Below are positions 1 through 7,981 of a DNA stretch of 26,792 nt, one piece after another; within the stretch, counting starts at the first letter, position 1, and the number at the start of each line of letters is the position of its first letter. Made by a program: the position numbers and the translations under genes. Origin of the DNA: an uncultured Clostridia bacterium (GTDB lineage Bacteria > Bacillota_A > Clostridia > TANB77 > CAG-508); NCBI GenBank assembly GCA_947594095.1, contig CANQEA010000011.1, positions 1 to 26,792 of the forward strand, given 5' to 3'. Below the pieces are notes generated by a model that had not been told where the DNA came from, did no database searches, and saw nothing but the letters and a program-made list of their open reading frames with translations.

Positions 1-71
1 AACGAAGCTGTCTCGAAAACAGTTAGCCGATGAAAGTTGGCACGTGGGTTCGAATCCCACCCGCTCCGCCA
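1..71 (+). tRNA. tRNA-Ser(CGA), 5' end outside the window
   Basis: The 3' two-thirds of a class II tRNA. The anticodon stem (ctgt/acag) closes a loop ctcgaaa, giving anticodon CGA, which reads UCG serine codons. A long variable arm follows (ccga/ttgg around a tgaaa loop), then a T-arm with gtggg/cccac at 44-48 and 56-60 around ttcgaat. The acceptor 3' strand is at 61-67, the discriminator G at 68 and an encoded CCA at 69-71. The long variable arm supports serine. The D-arm and acceptor 5' strand are cut off by the window edge. Confidence 0.88.
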
Positions 72-107
72 TATTTAACTCTAAAATTAGAAAGGTGTGT
101 GATTTGT

Positions 108-932
108 TTGAAAATTACAGATATAAACGAATTAGAAAAAATGGCAAACAAAGTTAGAAAAGGAATTATAGAAGCTGTTTATAGCAACAACTCCGGACAT
201 CCAGGAGGTTCTTTATCCATTGCAGATATTATGACAGTATTATATTTTAATGAATTAAATATTGACCCTAAAAATCCAAAATGGGAAGAAAGAGATAGAT
301 TTGTGTTATCAAAAGGGCATTGTGCACCAGCTTTATATAGTTGTTTAGCAAATCGTGGATTTTTTCCAGTAGAAGATTTATCTACATTTAGAAATATAAA
401 TAGTTATTTACAAGGACACCCTGATAGAAATAAAGTACCAGGAGTTGATATGACAACAGGCTCTTTAGGACAAGGGTTATCTTGTGCAAATGGTATGGCA
501 ATAGCAGGCAAAATGGACAAAAAAAATTACAGAGTTTATTGTGTTTTAGGAGATGGAGAAATAGAAGAAGGTCAAGTTTGGGAAGCTGAAATGGCATCTT
601 CAAAATATAAATTAGATAACTTGTGTGTAATTGTAGACAATAACAATTTACAAATAGATGGAACAATTGAAGAAGTTATGAGTTCATATCCAATTGATGA
701 AAAATTTAGAAGTTTTGGATTTGAGATTATAAAAATTGATGGGCATGATATAGAAGAAATTTTAAAAGCTTTTGAAGTAGCAAAAAATGTTAAAGGAAAA
801 CCTACTTGTATAATTGCTAAAACTATAAAAGGAAAAGGCATATCTTACATGGAAAATCAAGTTGGATGGCATGGAAAAGCACCAAATGAAGAACAGTACT
901 TACAAGCTTTAAGAGAACTAGACAAAAAATAA
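108..932 (+). CDS. Transketolase, N-terminal (TPP-binding) subunit
   Basis: This is the N-terminal half of a split transketolase of about 274 residues, the usual size for the separate subunit. With the next gene it forms the thiamine-diphosphate enzyme that moves two-carbon ketol units between sugar phosphates in the non-oxidative pentose phosphate pathway. The sequence shows the SGHPGGSLS segment, the SKGHCAPALY segment and the TPP/Mg motif GDGEIEEG (about residue 148) followed by DNNN. The start is taken as TTG at 108, ten bases after the aaaggtg ribosome binding site at 91-97. An open frame extends further upstream but would read through the tRNA. The partner gene follows 38 bases downstream, so the pair is probably one operon. 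Confidence 0.93.
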   Translation: MKITDINELEKMANKVRKGIIEAVYSNNSGHPGGSLSIADIMTVLYFNELNIDPKNPKWEERDRFVLSKGHCAPALYSCLANRGFFPVEDLSTFRNINSYLQGHPDRNKVPGVDMTTGSLGQGLSCANGMAIAGKMDKKNYRVYCVLGDGEIEEGQVWEAEMASSKYKLDNLCVIVDNNNLQIDGTIEEVMSSYPIDEKFRSFGFEIIKIDGHDIEEILKAFEVAKNVKGKPTCIIAKTIKGKGISYMENQVGWHGKAPNEEQYLQALRELDKK

Positions 933-970
933 ACTAAAAAACAATGATGAAAAATGAAAGGTTGATTTTT

Positions 971-1897
971 ATGAAAGATATTAAAAAAGCTACTAGACAA
1001 AGCTATGGAGAAGCACTAGTAGAACTTGGAAAAAAGAATGAAAATGTAGTTGTTTTAGATGCAGATTTAGCAGGAGCTACAAAAACAGATTTATTTGCAA
1101 AAGAATATCAAGACAGATTTTTTGACATGGGAATTGCAGAAGCAAATATGATGGCAACAGCAGCAGGGTTAGCTACATGTGGGAAAATACCTTATGCTAG
1201 TACATTTGCCGTATTCGCAGCAGGAAGAGCTTATGACCAAATTAGAAATAGTATTTGTTATCCAAAATTAAATGTAAAAATATGTGCAACACATAGTGGA
1301 ATAACTGTAGGAGAAGATGGTGCAACACATCAAATGCTAGAAGATTTGGCATTAATGAGAGCATTGCCAAATATGACGGTTATGTCATTATCAGATGATA
1401 CACAAACTAAATGGGCAATAGAAGAAATATCTAAAATACAAGGCCCAGTTTATGTAAGACTAGCAAGACTTGCAACACCAATTATTTATGATGAAAATGA
1501 AAAATTTGAAATAGGTAAAATGGTTCAAATTGGAAATGGAACAGATGCAACAGTATTTGCAACAGGTGTTACAGTATCTGAAGCAATTAAAGCTAAAGAA
1601 GAACTTGAAAAACAAGGAATTAATATAAGAGTTGTTGACGTTCATACAATAAAACCAATTGATAAAGAAATGATTATAAAATGTGCAAAAGAAACTAAGA
1701 AACTAATATCTGTAGAAGACCACAATATAATTGGTGGATTAGGTTCAAGTATTTCTGAAGTATTAGCTGAAGAATATCCTGTAAAACTTACAAGACTTGG
1801 AATTAAAGATACATTTGGAAAATCTGGCAAAGCAGAAGATTTAATGAAATATTTCAAAATAGACAAAAATGAAATTATTGAAAATGTTACCAAATAA
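971..1897 (+). CDS. Transketolase, C-terminal (pyrimidine-binding) subunit
   Basis: This is the second half of the split transketolase, about 308 residues, carrying the pyrimidine-binding and C-terminal domains. It works as a complex with the product of the preceding gene. Visible family features are the DADLAGAT opening, GIAEANMMATAAGLA (the conserved glutamate that activates the thiamine ring), the THSGITVGEDGATHQ stretch, and a C-terminal domain with HTIKPID and EDHNIIGGLGS. ATG 971 is chosen over the in-frame ATG at 944 because aaagg at 957-961 sits nine bases before it. There is no clear terminator before the fic promoter. Confidence 0.93.
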   Translation: MKDIKKATRQSYGEALVELGKKNENVVVLDADLAGATKTDLFAKEYQDRFFDMGIAEANMMATAAGLATCGKIPYASTFAVFAAGRAYDQIRNSICYPKLNVKICATHSGITVGEDGATHQMLEDLALMRALPNMTVMSLSDDTQTKWAIEEISKIQGPVYVRLARLATPIIYDENEKFEIGKMVQIGNGTDATVFATGVTVSEAIKAKEELEKQGINIRVVDVHTIKPIDKEMIIKCAKETKKLISVEDHNIIGGLGSSISEVLAEEYPVKLTRLGIKDTFGKSGKAEDLMKYFKIDKNEIIENVTK

Positions 1898-1950
1898 GTT
1901 ACGGCTTCAGTTGTATTTTAAATTATAGATAATTGCAACTAAACTACGAC

Positions 1951-2028
1951 TATCTGCATATAAAATTACAAAAAATGTGCAGATACCATTGACTATCTGC
2001 ATAAAAAATGTTAAAATATATGCAGATA
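1951..2028 (+). promoter_or_regulatory. Four-half-site operator upstream of fic
   Basis: Four copies of one 10-base half-site occur in alternating orientation: TATCTGCATA at 1951-1960, an inverse copy ending GTGCAGATA at 1977-1985, TATCTGCATA at 1994-2003, and its exact inverse TATGCAGATA at 2019-2028. The last two flank the promoter -10 box. The arrangement suits a dimeric repressor binding two sites cooperatively. The Fic protein's own winged-helix domain is the obvious candidate, which is inference. Confidence 0.7.
1989..2017 (+). promoter_or_regulatory. Sigma-A type promoter of fic
   Basis: TTGACT (1989-1994) and TAAAAT (2012-2017) are separated by 17 bases. They lie immediately upstream of the aaggagg ribosome binding site (2028-2034) of the fic gene and are interleaved with the TATCTGCATA repeats. 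Confidence 0.75.
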
Positions 2029-2038
2029 AGGAGGATAT

Positions 2039-3085
2039 ATGAGAAAATTTGATTATTCTTTTTTAGATAATGGATTATTACCTGCTAATTTAATAAATTT
2101 AACATCAGTAATATATTCATTAAAAACAGCTTCTAATATCAGAAAAGATGAATTCGAAAAAATATTTACAGAGCTAGAAAAGGTTGCTAAGGTGCAGTCT
2201 GTTAAAAGTTCAAATGCAATTGAAGGCATTGTTACAAGTGATAAACGTATAGAAGAAATTGTAAATCAAAGTAGTAAGCCATTAAATCATAATGAAGCTG
2301 AAATTGCAGGATATAGAGATGCTTTAAATAAAATTCATTTAGGATATGAGAATATAGATTTTTCAGAAGAAACAATATTAAGTTTACATGAAATTATGAT
2401 GAATTACACAGCTTATGAGTATGCAGGAAAATATAAAATAAATGATAACTATATTATTGAGCAAGATAAAGAAGGAAATAGGAAAATAAGATTTACTCCT
2501 ACATCAGCTAAAGATACTCCAAAAGCAATGAATCAATTGGTGCTTGCTTACATGACTGCTAGTAACAATTCGAATATTAATCAATTATTACTTATTCCAT
2601 GTGTAATATTAGATTTCTTATGTATTCATCCATTTAGTGATGGAAATGGTCGTATATCTAGATTGTTATCATTATTACTTTTATATAAAAATGGATTTGA
2701 TGTTGGAAAATACATATCTTTTGAAGAACAAATAAATAATATGAAGGGATATTATTATGATACATTAAAACAATCATCTAAAGGTTGGGAGAACAATGAA
2801 AACGATTATATTCCATTTATAGAAAACTTTTTATCTACATTATATATGTGTTATAAAGAATTAGATAAAAGATTTAATGTAGTAAATAGCAGTAAAATTA
2901 CAAAAACAGCAAGAATAGAAGCAACAATTTTAAATAGTTTAGTTCCAATATCAAAAGCAGAAATCTGTAGAATTCTTCCAGATGTAAGCCCAACAACCGT
3001 TGAAGCAGTTCTTGGTAAAATGATAAAAGAAAAAAGTATTGTTCGTATTGGAACAGCAAGAAATAGCAAATATATAAAGAAATGA
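2039..3085 (+). CDS. Fic family protein (AMP transferase type) with C-terminal winged helix
   Basis: Fic enzymes usually transfer AMP from ATP to a hydroxyl side chain of a target protein. The catalytic motif HPFSDGNGRISR is intact at about residues 197-208 (consensus HxFx(D/E)GNGRxxR). An N-terminal inhibitory motif of the (S/T)xxxE(G/N) type is visible as SNAIEG at residues 58-63, so this is a self-inhibited class II Fic. About the last 70 residues look like a winged helix (ISKAEICRILPDVSPTTVE), as in Fic proteins that bind DNA. Length is 348 residues. The gene is monocistronic, with a strong ribosome binding site and its own promoter full of inverted repeats, which suggests autoregulation. 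The target is unknown, and no separate antitoxin is adjacent. Confidence 0.9.
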   Translation: MRKFDYSFLDNGLLPANLINLTSVIYSLKTASNIRKDEFEKIFTELEKVAKVQSVKSSNAIEGIVTSDKRIEEIVNQSSKPLNHNEAEIAGYRDALNKIHLGYENIDFSEETILSLHEIMMNYTAYEYAGKYKINDNYIIEQDKEGNRKIRFTPTSAKDTPKAMNQLVLAYMTASNNSNINQLLLIPCVILDFLCIHPFSDGNGRISRLLSLLLLYKNGFDVGKYISFEEQINNMKGYYYDTLKQSSKGWENNENDYIPFIENFLSTLYMCYKELDKRFNVVNSSKITKTARIEATILNSLVPISKAEICRILPDVSPTTVEAVLGKMIKEKSIVRIGTARNSKYIKK

Positions 3086-3096
3086 TCATATTAAAT

Positions 3097-3125
3097 TTGC
3101 AAAAATACGAAAAAAATGCTATAAT
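3097..3125 (+). promoter_or_regulatory. Promoter upstream of the orphan 100-aa gene
   Basis: TTGCAA (3097-3102) and a perfect TATAAT (3120-3125) have a 17-base spacer. The transcript would carry a leader of roughly 100 bases containing a small hairpin (GTCCA at 3161-3165 pairing with TGGAC at 3169-3173). Confidence 0.75.
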
Positions 3126-3235
3126 TATTATAGTTAATGTCATGTAATAAAACAGACATAGTCCACTTTGGACGGTTTGGCATTAATTGAAACACCATAA
3201 AACACAAGGACATACGACAGGAGGAGGTGAAAAAA

Positions 3236-3538
3236 ATGAAAGTATTAAAAACCAACGGGGTAATTACAGGCATCTGGCGTGATGAAGAAAACGTTAGAAT
3301 AAAGGTTAATATTTTTGATGAGGAAGATACTATGGTAGAGAGCCACACAACAACATGGAACTACGACCTTTATAAGGAGGAAATCGAAAAATTAACGCTG
3401 GGACCTGCGTTTTTAGCGTATATTTTTCCTACAAACAAGGAAGATGGATGCAAAATTGAAGGTGTTGAAGTACAGTTTCAGATTGTAGCAGCACCGGCGG
3501 ATATTGTAAGATATACGCCTAGCCCAGAGAAAGGATAA
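3236..3538 (+). CDS. Hypothetical protein, 100 residues
   Basis: I do not recognise this family. The product is an acidic soluble protein of 100 residues with no signal peptide or membrane segment. It opens MKVLKTNGVITGIWRDEEN and ends with a proline-containing tail. It has an excellent ribosome binding site (aggaggtg, 3222-3229) six bases before ATG 3236, so it is very likely expressed. An in-frame GTG at 3227 lies within that site and is rejected as the start. Codon use is GC-richer than its neighbours (ctg, gcg, gcc and ccg codons, for example near 3400-3420 and 3490-3500). It is a single-gene transcription unit between a clear promoter and a clear terminator. The base composition could mean acquisition or high expression. 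Confidence 0.75.
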   Translation: MKVLKTNGVITGIWRDEENVRIKVNIFDEEDTMVESHTTTWNYDLYKEEIEKLTLGPAFLAYIFPTNKEDGCKIEGVEVQFQIVAAPADIVRYTPSPEKG

Positions 3539-3557
3539 GATAAAATATTTTCATTTT

Positions 3558-3585
3558 CCACTCGGTTAATTCCGGGTGGTTTTTT
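3558..3585 (+). terminator. Rho-independent terminator of the 100-aa gene
   Basis: An eight-base-pair stem ccactcgg / ccgggtgg (one G-T pair) has a ttaatt loop and is followed directly by six T residues. It starts 20 bases after the stop codon. Confidence 0.92.
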
Positions 3586-3632
3586 ATGTCTAAAACCCTA
3601 ATAAAGTTATTAAAAAAGAGAAAAAATAAGTA

Positions 3633-3678
3633 AATTGATAGAAATTGTAAAAAATCCAACAATTTCTATCAATTTTTT
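3633..3678. terminator. Long perfect stem-loop between the orphan gene and ftsE
   Basis: A perfect 16-base-pair inverted repeat (3633-3648 with 3659-3674) has a ten-base loop and is followed by a run of T. It looks like a second, AT-rich terminator isolating ftsE from upstream transcription. There is no gene on the minus strand nearby for it to serve. Confidence 0.6.
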
Positions 3679-3690
3679 GCTAAAAACCCC

Positions 3691-3719
3691 TTGCAAAAAA
3701 TTAATATTATTGTTATGAT
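3691..3719 (+). promoter_or_regulatory. Promoter of the ftsEX cluster
   Basis: TTGCAA (3691-3696) and TATGAT (3714-3719) are separated by 17 bases, about 75 bases upstream of ftsE and downstream of two terminators. Confidence 0.7.
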
Positions 3720-3793
3720 GATATATGATAGGAATATTGTAAAAATTATTAACCTAAAAATATTATAAACTTTAGGGAGGAAATAGATTAAAA

Positions 3794-4480
3794 ATGATAG
3801 AATTTAGAAATGTCGTTAAGACATACGATACAGGAACTCAAGCAGTTAAAGGTGCAAACTTTATCATCGAAAAAGGTGAATTTGCATTTTTAGTTGGTTC
3901 ATCTGGAAGTGGTAAATCAACACTTATTAAACTTATATTAAAAGAAGAAGAACCAACATCAGGAAATATAATCATAAATGGAAAAGATACTACTTTTTTA
4001 AAACAAAGTAGAATTCCATATTTAAGAAGAAGTATGGGAGTTGTATTCCAAGACTTTAGACTTTTACCAGATAAAACAGTATATGACAATGTAGCATATG
4101 CTATGTATATTGTAAGAGCAACACCAAGACATATAAGAAGACAAGTACCAATGGTATTATCTTTAGTAGGCTTAAGTGGAAAAGCTAAAATGTATCCAAA
4201 TGAATTATCAGGAGGAGAACAACAAAGGGTTGCTTTAGCTAGAGCATTAGTAAATAATCCTTCTATGTTAATTGCAGACGAGCCAACTGGAAACTTAGAT
4301 CCAGACACTGCATGGGGAATTATGGAATTATTAAATGATATAAATATGAGAGGAACAACAGTAGTTGTCGCAACTCATGCAAGAGAAATTGTAGACAGAA
4401 TGAAAAAAAGAGTAATTCATATCAATAAAGGCGAAATTGTTAGAGACGATAAAAAAGGTGGTTATGATTATGAAATATAA
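3794..4480 (+). CDS. ftsE: Cell division ATP-binding protein FtsE
   Basis: FtsE is the ATPase of the FtsEX complex. It does not act as a transporter but uses ATP hydrolysis to switch on periplasmic or extracellular peptidoglycan hydrolases through FtsX. All ABC motifs are present: Walker A GSSGSGKST (residues 35-43), Q-loop Q86 in VFQD, signature LSGGEQQR (138-145), Walker B LIADEP (159-164) and the switch histidine near 195 (ATHA). Length of 228 residues is typical. The agggagg ribosome binding site at 3774-3780 is 13 bases from ATG, slightly long. The gene overlaps the ftsX start by 11 bases, the usual translational coupling of this pair. Confidence 0.96.
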   Translation: MIEFRNVVKTYDTGTQAVKGANFIIEKGEFAFLVGSSGSGKSTLIKLILKEEEPTSGNIIINGKDTTFLKQSRIPYLRRSMGVVFQDFRLLPDKTVYDNVAYAMYIVRATPRHIRRQVPMVLSLVGLSGKAKMYPNELSGGEQQRVALARALVNNPSMLIADEPTGNLDPDTAWGIMELLNDINMRGTTVVVATHAREIVDRMKKRVIHINKGEIVRDDKKGGYDYEI

Positions 4481-5370
4481 CATATTAGGATATTTAATAG
4501 GAGAAGGATTTAGTAACGTATTTAAAAACAAAAAATCTACTGGTGCATCATTAATGATTATGTGTGCTACAATGATTATATTTGGAATATTCCTTATTTT
4601 AGGACAAAATATTAATCATTTTGTTGCAGAAATAGAAGCAATACAGGGAATGCAAGTATTTATTGAAAACGAAGCATCAGACCAAGAAGTAAAAGAAATA
4701 GGCGAAAAGATAAGAGCAATTGACGGAGTAAATCAAGCAGAATATAAATCTAAAGAAGATGCCTTAAACCAAATGAAAGAAAAATTTGGAGATAAACAAG
4801 ATTTGCTTGCGGGGTACGATAAAAACAATATATTCCCAGCATCATATGTTGTTACATTAACAGACTTATCAAAAAGTGGACAAGTAAAGGCAGAGATTGA
4901 AAAATTAGATAATATTAAAAAAATAACTGATAGTGACGAAACAGTTGCAACTTTAATTAAGCTAGCAAATGGTGTAAAAATTGTCACAGGTGTTATTTTA
5001 GCATTATTAATTATAATATCAATATTTATTATTGCAAATACGATAAAATTAACAGTTCATGCAAGAAGAAAAGAAATTTCTATTATGAAATATGTAGGTG
5101 CTACAAACGGATTTATCAGGTGGCCTTTTATAGTAGAAGGTATGATTATAGGAATAATTGCAAGTATTATATCTATTGCAGTAGTTGCAACAGGATATAG
5201 CTTTGTAGCAGAACAACTTGTAAATTCAGACTTTATGCAAAAAATTAATATGAGTTTAGTAACATTTTCCGATATGTTCAGTTCTATTATAGTTGTTTAT
5301 ATGTTACTTGGAATTGGAATTGGAGCACTTCGGAAGTATTATATCAATGAGAAAATATTTAAAAGTGTAG
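4470..5370 (+). CDS. ftsX: Cell division protein FtsX, with an internal +1 shift at CGG
   Basis: FtsX is the four-pass membrane partner of FtsE. It has an N-terminal membrane helix (about residues 26-45), an extracellular domain, and three C-terminal helices ending in a conserved GS..S.RK tail. ATG 4470 is chosen because aaggtgg (4455-4461) lies eight bases upstream. In the zero frame the product reads into ...GALRKYYINEKIFK and stops at 5387, inside the next gene. Treating CGGA at 5331-5334 as one residue gives GALGSIISMRKYLKV and a stop at 5370, exactly the expected FtsX tail. The coding sequence is 4470-5330 joined to 5332-5370, 299 residues. The restored stop lies nine bases before the downstream start, removing an otherwise awkward overlap. 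Confidence 0.93.
5331..5334 (+). other. CGGA +1 shift site in ftsX
   Basis: In-frame CGG after codon 287 (CTT). Consuming four bases here restores the conserved LGS.IS.RK ending of FtsX. The expected residue is glycine. Confidence 0.88.
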
Positions 5371-5379
5371 AGGTGGAAA

Positions 5380-6613
5380 ATGCGTAAATTATTATGTATA
5401 ATTCTAACTTTGCTAATTTGTATAATGCCAAGCTTAACAATAGTTAATGCTGATGACGAAAATACTCTTGATAATAACCAAACAAATACAACAAATGAAA
5501 CATTAGATATATATGAAAGACAAAAAGAATTACAAACTCAAATTCAAGATGCAAATGGAGAATTAGAGGGCGTACAAACAGAATTATCAGAAAACTTACA
5601 GCAAGTACAAGACTTAGATGATAAGATAACAAAAACAGAAGAAGAGATACAAGAACTAACATCTAAAATAACAGAAATTCAAGAAGAAATTGACAAGATT
5701 AATGTAAAGTTAGAAAAAGCACAAAAGACATATGAGAAGCAAAAACAGGCTTTAGAAACTAGACTTGTTTCAATATATGAGTCTCGGAGAAACTGCATAT
5801 CTAGATGTAATATTACAATCTAAAGACTTATCTGACTTCTTATCTAATTGTTATTTAATTACAGAACTTGCATCATATGATACCGACCTTTTAGAAGATG
5901 TACATACTAAAAAGAATCAAATAGAAATACAAAAAAAGATATTAGATAAAAAACAAGAAGATTTAACTACAACAAAGCAAAATCAGTTAAGAACATCGAA
6001 AATTCTAGAAAATACAAAACAGATGAGAGAAAATTACATTTCAAGATTATCAGACAGTGAAAAAGAATTGCAAGCAAAAATAGACGAAATGAACGCACAA
6101 TATAAAGAAATAAATGATGAAATATTACAGTTAGCGTTGCAGGGAATAGATACGAAGTATATTGGAGGAGAATTAGCTTGGCCAGTTCCTGGATATACTA
6201 GAATTAGTTCTAAATATGGAATGAGAGTTCATCCAATAACTAAAGTTTATAAATTACATACTGGAACAGACATAAGTGCACCAATGGGAGCAAACTTTAT
6301 TGCAGCAAATGATGGAATAGTTATCAAGGCGGGGTATAATGGAGCATATGGTAATATGGTAATTATAGATCACGGAGGAGGAATCTCTACTTTATATGCA
6401 CATGGATCAGAAATTTTAGTTCAAGTAGGACAAACTGTAACTAGAGGAGAACCTATTTTAAAAGTTGGTTCAACTGGATATTCAACAGGTCCACATGCAC
6501 ATTTTGAAGTAAGAATAAATGGAGTTACAACAGATCCAATGCCATATATTACAAGTGGACTTATACCATCATCAGAAAGTTCTAATACAAACAATGAAAA
6601 TACAACAAATTAA
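5380..6613 (+). CDS. Coiled-coil M23 (LytM-like) peptidoglycan hydrolase, first paralogue, with a +1 shift at CGG
   Basis: This is a secreted cell-wall endopeptidase of the type activated by FtsEX. It has a signal peptide (MRKLLCIILTLLICIMPSL, cleavage near NA-DD), a long coiled coil (about residues 45-250, many Q/E/K heptads), then an M23 domain with the zinc ligands HTGTD and HAHFEV. The zero frame stops at 5823 after only 147 residues. A second open frame carries the rest of the coiled coil and the whole catalytic domain. Reading CGGA at 5785-5788 as one residue joins them (5380-5784 plus 5786-6613, 410 residues) and gives SGETAYLD, matching GETSYLD in the next gene. The start is nine bases after the ftsX stop, with ribosome binding site gaggtgg. 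Together with ftsE and ftsX this is a complete FtsEX-hydrolase unit. Confidence 0.9.
5785..5788 (+). other. CGGA +1 shift site in the first M23 gene
   Basis: In-frame CGG after codon 135 (TCT). The downstream paralogue has an ordinary GGA glycine codon at the aligned position, a direct internal control for both the frame and the residue. Confidence 0.9.
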
Positions 6614-6635
6614 AATATAAAAAAGGAGTAAACTT

Positions 6636-7841
6636 ATGAAAAAAATATGTGTAAAAATAATTGGAATAATATTAGCATTAATTATTTTATTGCATACAGG
6701 AGTTACTGTTTTTGCAGCATCTTCTGAAGCGCAAAGATTAGAAAACCAAAAAAGTGAAAATAATAAAAAAATAAATGAAGCATCATCTGAATTGCAAGAA
6801 GTTCAGGCACAAAAGTCTGAAACAGTAAAACAAGTAGAACAGTTAAGTTCTCAAATATCAGATTATGAAGCTCAAATAGCTACTTTAGATAATCAAATAA
6901 CAGATATGAATGCTAAAATAAAAGAATCAGAAGACCAAATAAAAAAAGCAGAAGATGATTATCAACAACAAGAAGAATTACTAGAAGAAAGATTAGTTGC
7001 ATCATATATGGCAGGAGAAACATCTTATTTAGATTTCCTACTTTCTTCTGAAAGCATTACAGATTTAATCTCTAACTATTTCTTGATTTCAGAAGTTGCA
7101 ACAACAGATGCAGAAATATTAGAAAGCATCCAAAAGAAGAAAGAAGAGATAGAGAAAGCAAAAGCTACACTAGAAGAAAGCAAAAAACAATTAGATACAA
7201 GTAAAGCACAAAAACAATCTGTTTCAATACAACTTCAACAATCAAAAAACGAGAAAAATAGTCAAGTACAAAAGTTGTCTGAAGATGAGAAAAGAATTGA
7301 AAGCCAAATAGAAGAATTAAGAATTGCAAACCAACAATTAAATAAAGATATTGAAGCAGCAAATAAAAGATATGCTGCACAATTAGAAGCATTGAAACAA
7401 CAACAATCATCTGGTGGTGGAACATCTGGATCAAGTTCTAGTGGATTCATTTATCCTGTGCCATCAGCATATGCACGTGTAACTACAGGCCTTTATTATT
7501 CAAGTGGACAATATCATGGAGCAGTGGATTTTGGTTCTGGTGGAATTAATGGGCAACCTGTTTATGCAGTAGCAGATGGTATAGTATATACTGTTAAAAA
7601 TTTAACAACAAGCTATGGAAGTCACATTATAATTGCTCATACAAATGGATTATATACTTTATATGCACATGGTCAACCAGGTTCAATTTGCGTGTCACAA
7701 GGACAACAGGTAAGACAAGGACAACAAATTATGAGAGTTGGTACATCTGGAAACTCAACAGGGCCACATTTACATTTTGAAGTAAGATACTCTCCAGGTA
7801 CATATTCTAATAGAACAAATCCAATGAATTATTTACCTTAA
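6636..7841 (+). CDS. Coiled-coil M23 (LytM-like) peptidoglycan hydrolase, second paralogue
   Basis: A 401-residue secreted protein with the same architecture as the preceding gene: signal peptide ending near FAASS, a coiled coil over about residues 30-255, a serine/glycine linker (SSGGGTSGSSSSG), then an M23 domain with HGAVDF and HLHFEVR zinc-ligand motifs. The ribosome binding site aaaaggag precedes the ATG, and the gap to the first paralogue is 22 bases. This copy is uninterrupted, with no in-frame CGG. It probably arose by tandem duplication. Either or both proteins may be the FtsX-activated hydrolase, and sequence alone cannot say which. Confidence 0.93.
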   Translation: MKKICVKIIGIILALIILLHTGVTVFAASSEAQRLENQKSENNKKINEASSELQEVQAQKSETVKQVEQLSSQISDYEAQIATLDNQITDMNAKIKESEDQIKKAEDDYQQQEELLEERLVASYMAGETSYLDFLLSSESITDLISNYFLISEVATTDAEILESIQKKKEEIEKAKATLEESKKQLDTSKAQKQSVSIQLQQSKNEKNSQVQKLSEDEKRIESQIEELRIANQQLNKDIEAANKRYAAQLEALKQQQSSGGGTSGSSSSGFIYPVPSAYARVTTGLYYSSGQYHGAVDFGSGGINGQPVYAVADGIVYTVKNLTTSYGSHIIIAHTNGLYTLYAHGQPGSICVSQGQQVRQGQQIMRVGTSGNSTGPHLHFEVRYSPGTYSNRTNPMNYLP

Positions 7842-7896
7842 AATCATATTTACTAGTTTTAGGAATAAATTTTATAAAGATAAATATGTCTTTTAT

Positions 7897-7941
7897 CAAT
7901 AAAATTATATAGCTTTTAGAAAAAGCTATATAATTTTATTG
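7897..7941. terminator. Perfect 21-bp hairpin after the M23 pair
   Basis: Arms 7897-7917 and 7921-7941 are exact reverse complements around a three-base AGA loop. It lies between the second hydrolase and the protease gene. The T-tract after the stem is poor (agttt), so it may be a processed or weak terminator. In the minus direction the arm also lacks a T-run. Confidence 0.6.
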
Positions 7942-7981
7942 AGTTTAAGTTATTGTAACAAAAAGAAAGGACGTGAATTTT

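Noticed and set aside
30..107. Upstream extension of the transketolase N-terminal subunit
   Set aside because: It would run through the tRNA-Ser 3' half and has no family similarity. The ribosome binding site supports TTG 108.
3121..3226. Riboswitch in the leader of the 100-aa gene
   Set aside because: Only a five-base-pair hairpin is visible. No recognisable aptamer core.
3838..4308. Minus-strand open frame opposite ftsE
   Set aside because: It mirrors conserved ftsE codons. No independent ribosome binding site or domain.
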